Shown here piece after piece: positions 6,918-13,250 of a DNA stretch of 13,250 bases. The stretch spans positions 1 to 13,250 of the forward strand of contig CAJLUP010000044.1 of the NCBI GenBank assembly GCA_905209865.1, in the 5' to 3' direction. Origin of the DNA: an uncultured Lachnospiraceae bacterium (GTDB taxonomy: Bacteria > Bacillota > Clostridia > Lachnospirales > Lachnospiraceae). Position 1 is the first letter of the stretch; each line of letters begins with the position of its first letter. The position numbers and the translations under genes were made by a program. Under the pieces are notes generated by a model. That model saw only the letters and a program-made list of their open reading frames with translations, searched no databases and was not told the DNA's origin.

Positions 6918-7916
6918 ATGGCACTTAAAAATTCACAATATTATGCACTGATGCGGGAATATGAACAGACACGCCTGAAAAACCACGATATCCAAACAAA
7001 ACGTTATGAAGAAGTATATGAGAAGCTTCCGGAATTTAAGTCGCTGGATGAATCCATTTCCATCCTTTCCGTTCAATACGGGAAGAAACTGTTGAACGGT
7101 GATCCTAAAGCGCTGACATCCCTGAAAGAAGAACTTGAGATTCTCCGTCAGAGTAAGAAAAAACTGCTCACTTCTGCCGGATTTCCCGAGGATTATCTTG
7201 AACCGATCTATGATTGTCCGGACTGTAAGGATACCGGATATATCGGAAACGAAAAATGTCACTGTTTCAAACGTTCTGTTATCGGGCTTTTATATGAACA
7301 GTCTAATATTAAAGAATTTCCGACAGAAGCATCTTTCGACTATTTTGACCTTGATTTTTATCCTGCTTCCCAGTATGATAAAACAACGGGAAAAAATGCC
7401 CGCACTATGATGGAAGAAACTTTAGCTGTCTGCCATCGATTTATAGATCATTTTGGAAAGGACTTCAATAATCTTTTTTTCTACGGAAGCGTAGGAGTAG
7501 GAAAAACGTTCCTTTCAACCTGCATTGCAAGAGAAATCATGGAACGAGAATTTTCCGTGCTTTATTTCTCTGCTCCGCAGCTTTTCAGTGTACTCACACA
7601 GTCAAAATTTGACCGCAATGATGTCGATGCAAAGAACAGAAATGACTATATTTTCAACTGTGATCTTCTTATAATAGATGATCTCGGAAGCGAGTACACA
7701 AACGCGTTTATTGCCGCACAGTTTTTTACATGTATCAATGAACGCCTCATCCATAAGAAGTCAACGATCATCTCAACAAATCTTTCTCTTGAATCGCTTG
7801 CAGATCTGTACACAGAGCGTTCTTTCTCGAGAATCACAAGCAATTATACGTTGTTAAAGATAATCGGTGATGATATACGAATCAAGAAAAAATTAAAAAA
7901 CAGGGAGGTACATTAA
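6918..7916 (+). CDS. dnaI: DnaI/DnaC-type AAA+ helicase loader
   Basis: A 332-residue ATPase predicted to load the replicative hexameric helicase onto DNA with the preceding DnaD-like protein. The N-terminal part (about 1-95) is helical, with coiled-coil-like charged stretches, and should contact the helicase. A zinc-binding knuckle follows with C100, C103, C114 and C116 (CPDC...CHC), as in B. subtilis DnaI. The AAA+ domain shows Walker A GSVGVGKT (190-197), Walker B LLIIDDLG (250-257), a sensor-1-like ISTNLS and an arginine-finger region ERSFSRI. The ATG at 6918 has GAAGGAG 7 bases upstream; the earlier in-frame TTG at 6882 does not. The stop overlaps the next start by one base (TAATG), so translation is probably coupled. 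Databases often label such proteins DnaC or an ATP-binding protein. Confidence 0.92.
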   Translation: MALKNSQYYALMREYEQTRLKNHDIQTKRYEEVYEKLPEFKSLDESISILSVQYGKKLLNGDPKALTSLKEELEILRQSKKKLLTSAGFPEDYLEPIYDCPDCKDTGYIGNEKCHCFKRSVIGLLYEQSNIKEFPTEASFDYFDLDFYPASQYDKTTGKNARTMMEETLAVCHRFIDHFGKDFNNLFFYGSVGVGKTFLSTCIAREIMEREFSVLYFSAPQLFSVLTQSKFDRNDVDAKNRNDYIFNCDLLIIDDLGSEYTNAFIAAQFFTCINERLIHKKSTIISTNLSLESLADLYTERSFSRITSNYTLLKIIGDDIRIKKKLKNREVH

Positions 7917-9100
7917 TGTTACGCCGAACAGAACGAATTTTGGAAAATATTCCGGTAGGAAGTCTTGGTCTTATTTCCCTTACGGGATGCGAAGAACTCG
8001 GAAAGAAAGTAAATGACTATCTTGTAAAATGGAGACACGAAAGTGCACATGCTTTTCGTGATGATATTGCATTTTCAGGATATGAAAAGGATTCTTATCT
8101 TCTTGATGCCCGAGTTCCGCGTTTTGGTTCAGGAGAGGCAAAAGGTGTTCTCGGAGAGTCCGTTCGCGGAAAGGATCTGTATCTTATGGTAGATGTATGT
8201 AATTACAGCATTACTTACTCTCTTGCCGGAAAGACAAATCACATGTCTCCTGATGATCATTTCCAGAACTTAAAGAGAATCATTGCTGCCATTGGCGGAA
8301 AAGGACGCCGCATCAATGTTATCATGCCGTTTTTATATGAAAGCCGTCAGCACAAGAGAAGTTCCCGTGAATCACTGGACTGTGCTCTTGCTCTGCAGGA
8401 ACTTGTACGCATGGGAGTCGAAAACATCATTACTTTTGACGCACATGATCCGCGTGTACAAAACGCGATCCCGCTGAACGGATTTGAAACAGTGTCTCCG
8501 ACATACCAGTTTATAAAAGGTCTGCTCCGCAATGTCAAAGACTTACAGATCGATGCGGACCATATGATGGCAATCAGCCCGGATGAAGGAGGAACAAACC
8601 GCGCTGTATATCTTGCCAATGTACTCGGACTTGATATGGGTATGTTCTATAAACGCCGCGATTACACAAAAATCGTAGACGGACGCAACCCGATCGTTGC
8701 TCACGAATTCCTCGGTTCTTCTGTAGAAGGAAAAGATGTCATCATCATTGACGACATGATCTCTTCAGGAGACAGCATTATCGACGTTGCCACAGAATTA
8801 AAGCAGCGCAAAGCAAAACGAATCTATGCAGCCGCTACATTCGGTCTGTTTACAAACGGAATGGAAAAATTCGACAAAGCTTACAACGATGGTATCATCA
8901 ATGGTATCCTCACAACGAACCTGATCTACCAGACACCGGAGCTTTTGTCTAAACCGTATTATATCAACTGTGATATGAGCAAATATATCGCTCTGATCAT
9001 CGATACTTTAAATCATGACGGATCTCTCAGTTCTATCTTAAGCCCGAACGAAAGAATCCAGCATGTTCTTCAGAAATACAAAAACGGAGAGCCGGTCTAA
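7916..9100 (+). CDS. prs: Ribose-phosphate pyrophosphokinase (PRPP synthetase), long divergent type
   Basis: Predicted to make PRPP from ribose-5-phosphate and ATP for purine, pyrimidine, NAD, His and Trp synthesis. It has 394 residues; classical enzymes have about 315. The PRPP-binding loop VIIIDDMISSGDSI (about 275-288) is clear. Less canonical counterparts of other family motifs are present: PFLYESRQHKRSSRES for the ATP-binding RQDRK loop, ITFDAHDPRVQ for the DLHAGQIQ metal segment, and SPDEGGTNRA. The retained loops argue for an active enzyme of the diverged clostridial subgroup, not a regulatory PRPP-synthetase-associated protein. AGGGAGGT lies 6 bases before the ATG. It is the last gene of the primosome operon. 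A terminator hairpin begins inside its last codons. Confidence 0.9.
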   Translation: MLRRTERILENIPVGSLGLISLTGCEELGKKVNDYLVKWRHESAHAFRDDIAFSGYEKDSYLLDARVPRFGSGEAKGVLGESVRGKDLYLMVDVCNYSITYSLAGKTNHMSPDDHFQNLKRIIAAIGGKGRRINVIMPFLYESRQHKRSSRESLDCALALQELVRMGVENIITFDAHDPRVQNAIPLNGFETVSPTYQFIKGLLRNVKDLQIDADHMMAISPDEGGTNRAVYLANVLGLDMGMFYKRRDYTKIVDGRNPIVAHEFLGSSVEGKDVIIIDDMISSGDSIIDVATELKQRKAKRIYAAATFGLFTNGMEKFDKAYNDGIINGILTTNLIYQTPELLSKPYYINCDMSKYIALIIDTLNHDGSLSSILSPNERIQHVLQKYKNGEPV

Positions 9101-9121
9101 GACCGCTCTCCATGCTTTTTT
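9086..9121 (+). terminator. Intrinsic terminator overlapping the prs stop codon
   Basis: GGAGAGC-C-GGTC (9086-9097) pairs with GACCGCTCTCC (9101-9111), with one bulged C. The three-base loop is the prs stop codon TAA. ATGC and then TTTTTT (9116-9121) follow. The stem is strong and GC-rich. Since the kinase gene starts at 9130, most prs transcription should stop just before it. A ribosome finishing prs would cover the stem, so termination may depend on translation. Confidence 0.85.
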
Positions 9122-9129
9122 AATATACT

Positions 9130-10233
9130 ATGAACAGATATCACGAAAAAACAGAACGACAAAATATTATTTCTGACACAATATTTACGATTTTCATGCT
9201 TCTCACCGCAACTGCCGTCTCTTTTTGTTTCTTTTATTTCGGGAATAAAAATTCGGCTAATATTGCCGTGATCTATACCCTTGCGCTCATTTTGACCGCC
9301 CTTAAAACTTCTGGTTATATATATGGCATTGTTGCCTCTGTATTCTGCGTCATTGCCGTTAATTTTCTTTTTTCCTATCCATTTTTTAAATTTAATTTTT
9401 CATTGGACGGATATCCCGTAACCTTTATCGGAATGCTTGCGATTACATTGATCACAAGTGCAACGACAACTTCCCTGAAACAGCAGCAAAAAGCTGCGGC
9501 TGAAAAGGAAAAAGCTCTAGTCGAAGCCGACAAGGAAAAACTTCGGGCGAATCTGCTTCGCGCTGTATCACATGATCTCCGCACACCGCTTACAGGCATT
9601 ATTGGATCGTCCTCTTCCTATTTGGAGAACAGTTCAGATCTGACGGAATATGAGCGCACCGAACTTGTCAACAACATTAAAGAAGACTCCGAATGGCTGT
9701 TAAATATGGTTGAAAATCTGCTCACAATTACGCGCATAGACAACAATTCCCATGACAAGGTAAAGAAATCCCCGGAGGTTGTAGAAGAAGTCATTTCTGA
9801 GGCGATTCAGAGGCTTCAGAAGCGTATACCGGATATTCGTATCAAAGTACATATGCCGAATGATTTTCTCATGATTCCTATGGATGCAACTCTCATCGAA
9901 CAGGTTCTCATTAATCTGATGGAAAATGCCGCAGTTCATTCCGGGAGTACAGAACATATTGATTTGATCATCACACCGGAAAAGAATTGTATCTCATTCT
10001 GCATTCGTGATTATGGAAACGGAATCGCCCCTGAACAACTACCCTACATATTTGAAGGGCAGCGCAGCTTTGGTAACCATACAGACCACCATAAAGGAAT
10101 CGGAATTGGATTATCAATCTGCAAAACGATCATCGAAGCCCACGAAGGTGAAATCCATGCTTCTAACCACGGACATGGCGCTGAATTTACCTTCACACTT
10201 CCAAAAGAAAAGGAGAGTATAACCAATGCCTAA
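9130..10233 (+). CDS. KdpD-like membrane sensor histidine kinase (short form)
   Basis: A 367-residue kinase resembling only the C-terminal half of KdpD. Residues about 15-118 contain four hydrophobic segments of the DUF4118 (KdpD transmembrane) type. A charged coiled-coil linker follows, then a HisKA domain with AVSHDLRTPLTGIIG (phospho-accepting H148). The HATPase domain has the N box LMENAAVHS (N266), G1 DYGNGI (about 294-299) and G2 GIGIGLSI. The N-terminal KdpD and Usp cytoplasmic domains, which bind c-di-AMP in some Firmicutes, are absent, so signal input must go through the membrane part. The ATG at 9130 is the only plausible start (in-frame stop at 9121), yet I see no ribosome binding site before it. 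It overlaps the response-regulator gene by 8 bp. No kdpFABC genes are in the window. Confidence 0.9.
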   Translation: MNRYHEKTERQNIISDTIFTIFMLLTATAVSFCFFYFGNKNSANIAVIYTLALILTALKTSGYIYGIVASVFCVIAVNFLFSYPFFKFNFSLDGYPVTFIGMLAITLITSATTTSLKQQQKAAAEKEKALVEADKEKLRANLLRAVSHDLRTPLTGIIGSSSSYLENSSDLTEYERTELVNNIKEDSEWLLNMVENLLTITRIDNNSHDKVKKSPEVVEEVISEAIQRLQKRIPDIRIKVHMPNDFLMIPMDATLIEQVLINLMENAAVHSGSTEHIDLIITPEKNCISFCIRDYGNGIAPEQLPYIFEGQRSFGNHTDHHKGIGIGLSICKTIIEAHEGEIHASNHGHGAEFTFTLPKEKESITNA

Positions 10234-10933
10234 ATTTTCTGTTTTGATTATTGAAGATGAAAAAAATATACAGACTTTCATGGGAAAGGTACTGAAACGG
10301 CATGATTATCAGGTACTTTACGCCAATACCGGTAAGCAAGGACTTGAAACAGCCCGTTCCCGCTGTCCGGATATCATCCTCCTTGACCTCGGACTTCCTG
10401 ATATTGACGGATGTTCGATCATTCAGGAAGTCCGCACTTGGACCAGCACCCCTATCATTGTCATTTCCGCCCGTACTGCCGAGCGCGAAAAAGTCGCGGC
10501 TCTTGATCTGGGCGCTGATGACTATATAACAAAACCTTTTGGGACGTCTGAGCTTCTTGCACGTATCCGCGCTTCTTTGCGCCACAGTAATCGTCTGCTC
10601 ACAGACAGCACCTTCTATATACGTTCTTACAAACATAAGGATATGACACTTGATTTTTCCAAGAGACTTCTGACAATCCACGGAAAACCGATCCATCTAA
10701 CCCCGATCGAATACAAAATTGTCGCCTATTTAGCACAGAACTCCGGAAAAGTCATTACTTATGCCGCAATCCTTGCAAACGTATGGGGACCTTACGCCGA
10801 TGACGATAATAAAATTCTCCGTGTCAATATGGCAAATATCCGCCGCAAAATAGAGCAGGATCCTGCCCAGCCTCAATATATTTTTACCGAAGTCGGCGTC
10901 GGTTACCGGATGGCAGAAGACGAGGATGAATAA
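10226..10933 (+). CDS. KdpE-like OmpR-family response regulator
   Basis: A 235-residue two-component response regulator. The receiver domain has acidic pocket E10/D11, phospho-acceptor D54 (IILLDLGLPD), switch S81 (VISAR) and K103 (DYITKPF). The OmpR-type winged-helix DNA-binding domain runs from about 130 to 230 (LTPIEYKIVAYLAQN, VNMANIRRKIEQDP, EVGVGYRM). It is almost certainly phosphorylated by the kinase encoded just upstream. The genes overlap by 8 bp (ATGCCTAA), and the AAGGAGAG ribosome binding site lies inside the kinase gene. The best family match from memory is KdpE, but the regulon here is unknown. The 47-residue membrane protein gene beginning 167 bp downstream is a candidate target or partner. 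Confidence 0.93.
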   Translation: MPKFSVLIIEDEKNIQTFMGKVLKRHDYQVLYANTGKQGLETARSRCPDIILLDLGLPDIDGCSIIQEVRTWTSTPIIVISARTAEREKVAALDLGADDYITKPFGTSELLARIRASLRHSNRLLTDSTFYIRSYKHKDMTLDFSKRLLTIHGKPIHLTPIEYKIVAYLAQNSGKVITYAAILANVWGPYADDDNKILRVNMANIRRKIEQDPAQPQYIFTEVGVGYRMAEDEDE

Positions 10934-10990
10934 CGCGCATAGATGCTAAAAATCCGCTAAGGTCTTTGCCGCTTTATTCCATTCTGTGCT

Positions 10991-11093
10991 TCACTCCTTT
11001 AAAATAGAGACTGATTTGTTTTTACTGCAGTCCGCTTTGTAACGCAGAATCATTTTCTGTACACAAAGCCGCAGAATTTATTTTAAGGAGTGA
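10991..11093 (+). promoter_or_regulatory. Long imperfect hairpin in the leader of the 47-residue protein, burying its ribosome binding site
   Basis: TCACTCC...AAAATA (10991-11006) is complementary to TATTTTAAGGAGTGA (11079-11093): 15 base pairs with one bulged T. Inside, 11025-11028 pairs with 11071-11074 (CTGC/GCAG), 11034-11040 pairs with 11063-11069 (GCTTTGT/ACAAAGC), and 11045-11049 pairs with 11055-11059 (CAGAA/TTCTG, loop TCATT). The whole 103 nt folds as one rod-like hairpin. The AAGGAG site (11085-11090) of the downstream gene lies entirely in the outer stem. No T run follows, so it is not a terminator. I recognise no known riboswitch class. It could control translation, be an RNase III site, or be a small MITE-like inverted-repeat element. 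The upstream part of the gap (10934-10990) shows no clear promoter. Confidence 0.65.
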
Positions 11094-11099
11094 CCCAAA

Positions 11100-11243
11100 A
11101 TGAATATCGGTTTAATTTTACTTATGATAATTGGAGGTTCTGTCGGTGTTTTTTCCACACTCTACATCATAATCAGCCTTCCTCTCGTAATTCTTCAGAA
11201 GATCTATCGGAAAATCCGATTCGGAGCTTCTCTTTATGACTAA
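11100..11243 (+). CDS. Small membrane protein, 47 residues, unknown function
   Basis: ATG at 11100 and TAA at 11241-11243 give 47 residues. AAGGAG lies 9 bases before the ATG. Residues about 3-32 are strongly hydrophobic (GLILLMIIGGSVGVFS, TLYIIISLPLVIL), with a possible proline kink at 28. They could form one long or two short membrane spans. The C-terminus is basic then ends in SLYD (QKIYRKIRFGASLYD), which suggests a cytoplasmic tail. I do not recognise a characterised family. KdpF is also a tiny membrane peptide but is shorter and has no basic tail, so I do not call it that. The strong ribosome binding site, the structured leader, the perfect terminator after it and the position behind a KdpDE-like pair support a real gene. 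Confidence 0.7.
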   Translation: MNIGLILLMIIGGSVGVFSTLYIIISLPLVILQKIYRKIRFGASLYD

Positions 11244-11255
11244 ATAAAACATTGC

Positions 11256-11309
11256 AAAAACTCCGTATACATTACCGGTTTCTATTCCGGGTCTGTATAC
11301 GGAGTTTTT
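11256..11309. terminator. Bidirectional intrinsic terminator between the small membrane protein gene and rpoC
   Basis: AAAAACTCCGTATACA (11256-11271) and its exact complement (11294-11309) form a 16-bp stem, with a further CCGG/CCGG pairing inside (11275-11278 with 11287-11290). The A and T runs at the outer ends give a T-tract on either strand. It lies between two convergent transcription units and probably ends both. Confidence 0.9.
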
Positions 11310-11373
11310 ATTTTGTCTTATGACCTGTTTTTCAGTTCAATATAGACGATCCAGCATCAAAACAAACGTCTTT

Positions 11374-13250
11374 TTATTCTTCTGAAGAAGTTTCCTCTTC
11401 AGCCGCTTCAACTGTTTCTTCTGTTTCATCTACTTCCAATGCTTCATCTGTAAATTCTGCATCTGCATCAAGAACATCAGTCTGATCTGCTTCTGCATCT
11501 TCCTCTATCTCAAACTCTTCTTCTGACAATGCTTCTGCTCTTGCGTCTGTATTCAGCGCTACGTCACGGTATTTTTTCATACCCGTACCTGCCGGAATAT
11601 GTTTACCGATAATTACGTTTTCTTTCAAACCGACAAGATGATCGACTTTTCCTTTGATCGCCGCTTCTGTAAGAACTTTTGTTGTCTCCTGGAAGGACGC
11701 TGCCGACAGGAAGGAGTCTGTTGCAAGAGACGCTTTCGTAATACCAAGCATGATCTGCTCGCCTGTAGCCGGCTCTTTTCCTTCTTCTTCAAGACGCTCG
11801 TTCACTTCATTGAATTCAAGAACGTCAACCATTGTTCCCGGAAGGAATTCTGTATCGCCTTTTTCTTCAATGCGAACTTTCTTCAGCATCTGACGAACAA
11901 TCACTTCGATATGCTTATCATTGATCTCAACACCTTGCAGACGATATACACGCTGTACTTCCTGAAGCATGTAATCCTGAACCGCTCTGAGCCCTTTGAT
12001 CTTCAGAATATCATGCGGATTCACACTACCTTCTGTCAACTCATCTCCGGCTTCAAGCATCACACCGTCCTGTATTTTAATACGGGAACCATATGGAATC
12101 AAGTATGCTTTTGACTCGCCTGTCTCATCATTTGTAACAATGATCTCGCGTTTCTTCTTCGTATCTGAAATCGTTGCTCTTCCGGCAAATTCTGTGATGA
12201 TCGCAAGACCCTTCGGCTTTCTTGCCTCAAAAAGCTCCTCGACACGAGGAAGACCCTGTGTGATATCTCCACCGGCAACACCACCACTGTGGAAAGTACG
12301 CATGGTAAGCTGTGTACCTGGCTCACCGATAGACTGAGCAGCGATGATACCGACAGATTCACCAACCTGTACCGGCTCGCCGGTTGCAAGGTTCGCACCG
12401 TAACATTTCGCACAGATACCAACTTTACATTTACATGTAAGGATTGTACGGATCTTAACTTTCTCGATAGATCCGCCTGTCTGGTTGTCCACGCCTTCTT
12501 TCATGATGCGGGCAGCACGTTTCGGTGTGATCATATGGTTGGCTTTTACGATAACTTCGCCATCTTTATTCTTAATTGTCTCACAGGAGAAACGACCTGT
12601 GATACGCTCCTGAAGTCCTTCGATCTCTTCTTTACCATCTACAAAAGATTCTACATACATACCTGAGATCTCATCTCTGTTTTCACAGCAGTCTGTCTCA
12701 CGTACGATCAGATCCTGAGAAACGTCAACCATACGTCTTGTCAGGTAACCTGAATCGGCTGTACGAAGAGCGGTATCGGACATACCTTTTCGAGCTCCAT
12801 GGGCAGACATGAAGTATTCCAGTACGTCAAGACCTTCACGGAAGTTAGACTTGATAGGCAGCTCGATGGTGTGACCGGTTGTATCGGCCATCAGTCCTCG
12901 CATACCTGCAAGCTGTTTGATCTGTTTATCGGAACCACGGGCACCGGAGTCAGCCATCATGAAGATGTTGTTGTATTTATCAAGACCTGTCAGCAGAGCA
13001 TGTGTAAGCTCATCGTCAGTCTTCTTCCATGTATCAACAACTTCTTTGTAACGCTCTTCCTCGGTGATAAGACCACGTTTATAGTTCTTTGTGATAAGGT
13101 CTACAGTATCCTGAGCCTGTTTGATCATTTCCGGTTTCTGAGGCGGAACTGTCATATCGGCAATGGCAACAGTCATGGCTGCACGTGTGGAATATTTGTA
13201 ACCTGTAGCTTTGATCGCATCAAGAACCTCAGCAGTCTTTGTAGCACCGT
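11374..13250 (-). CDS. rpoC: DNA-directed RNA polymerase subunit beta', C-terminal half (5' end beyond window)
   Basis: The reading frame continues past the right edge (GATKTAEVLDAIKATGYKYSTRAAMTV, read from the minus strand at 13248 inward), so about half of the roughly 1200-residue subunit is present (625 residues). Visible conserved parts in order are: SGARGSDKQIKQLAGMRGLM around the bridge helix; the trigger loop near AHGARKGMSDTALRTADSGYLTRR; zinc-ligand cysteines in ETDCCE and TCKCKVGICAKCYG; and SIGEPGTQLTMRTFHSGG followed directly by the GLPRVEELFEARKPKG region, without the large insertion found in E. coli. The last ~50 residues are a very acidic tail (FEIEEDAEAD to the end, EETSSEE). 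It should be cotranscribed with an rpoB to the right of the window and ends at the bidirectional terminator. Confidence 0.98.
   Translation of the reverse strand, partial: GATKTAEVLDAIKATGYKYSTRAAMTVAIADMTVPPQKPEMIKQAQDTVDLITKNYKRGLITEEERYKEVVDTWKKTDDELTHALLTGLDKYNNIFMMADSGARGSDKQIKQLAGMRGLMADTTGHTIELPIKSNFREGLDVLEYFMSAHGARKGMSDTALRTADSGYLTRRMVDVSQDLIVRETDCCENRDEISGMYVESFVDGKEEIEGLQERITGRFSCETIKNKDGEVIVKANHMITPKRAARIMKEGVDNQTGGSIEKVKIRTILTCKCKVGICAKCYGANLATGEPVQVGESVGIIAAQSIGEPGTQLTMRTFHSGGVAGGDITQGLPRVEELFEARKPKGLAIITEFAGRATISDTKKKREIIVTNDETGESKAYLIPYGSRIKIQDGVMLEAGDELTEGSVNPHDILKIKGLRAVQDYMLQEVQRVYRLQGVEINDKHIEVIVRQMLKKVRIEEKGDTEFLPGTMVDVLEFNEVNERLEEEGKEPATGEQIMLGITKASLATDSFLSAASFQETTKVLTEAAIKGKVDHLVGLKENVIIGKHIPAGTGMKKYRDVALNTDARAEALSEEEFEIEEDAEADQTDVLDADAEFTDEALEVDETEETVEAAEEETSSEE

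Noticed and set aside
10934..11099. c-di-AMP (ydaO) riboswitch before the small membrane protein gene
   Set aside because: Considered because such riboswitches often precede potassium genes, but the conserved GGGGAGG-type core segments are absent.
11599..12114. 171-codon plus-strand open frame opposite rpoC
   Set aside because: It is antisense to strongly conserved rpoC, and its composition is what reverse-complemented RpoC codons give; no plausible start signals.

Overview
The window reads as chromosomal core DNA from a low-to-mid-GC Gram-positive anaerobe of the Clostridia, most probably Lachnospiraceae. The evidence is a CwlC-type amidase and SpoVG (endospore-former genes), a paired glgC/glgD glycogen module, DnaD- and DnaI-type helicase-loading proteins, a ~390-residue divergent PRPP synthetase, AGGAG-type ribosome binding sites and T-tailed intrinsic terminators. 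I see no insertion sequence, prophage, CRISPR array, tRNA or rRNA.

Layout. (1) Positions 29-889 (+) encode an Amidase_3-SPOR cell-wall amidase whose N-terminus looks disrupted. (2) Positions 3807-1035 (-) carry glgC, glgD and spoVG. They start from a good extended -10 promoter at 3839-3866 and end at a strong hairpin at 943-1005. (3) Divergently, murC (+, 4065-5441) has its own AT-rich leader. (4) The 279 bp after murC hold three evenly spaced DnaA-box-like 9-mers, two terminator-like hairpins and a possible promoter. (5) An operon follows: a DnaB/DnaD-type primosome protein, a DnaI/DnaC-type helicase loader and a PRPP synthetase, the last two genes overlapping by one base. It ends in a terminator that overlaps the prs stop codon. 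(6) A KdpD-like sensor kinase without the usual N-terminal cytoplasmic half overlaps a KdpE-like response regulator by 8 bp. (7) Next comes a structured ~103-nt leader, then a 47-residue membrane protein (11100-11243) easily missed because of its size. (8) A bidirectional terminator separates this from the 3' half of rpoC (-), which runs off the right edge.

Functionally, the window joins glycogen precursor synthesis (GlgC/GlgD), peptidoglycan synthesis and turnover (MurC, amidase), replication initiation (DnaD-like, DnaI-like) with nucleotide precursor supply (PRPP), envelope or ion sensing (KdpDE-like) and transcription (RpoC). Most of it is ordinary core genome. The least explained parts are the long imperfect hairpin that buries the ribosome binding site of the 47-residue membrane protein, the phased DnaA-box array before the primosome operon, and the broken-looking start of the amidase.
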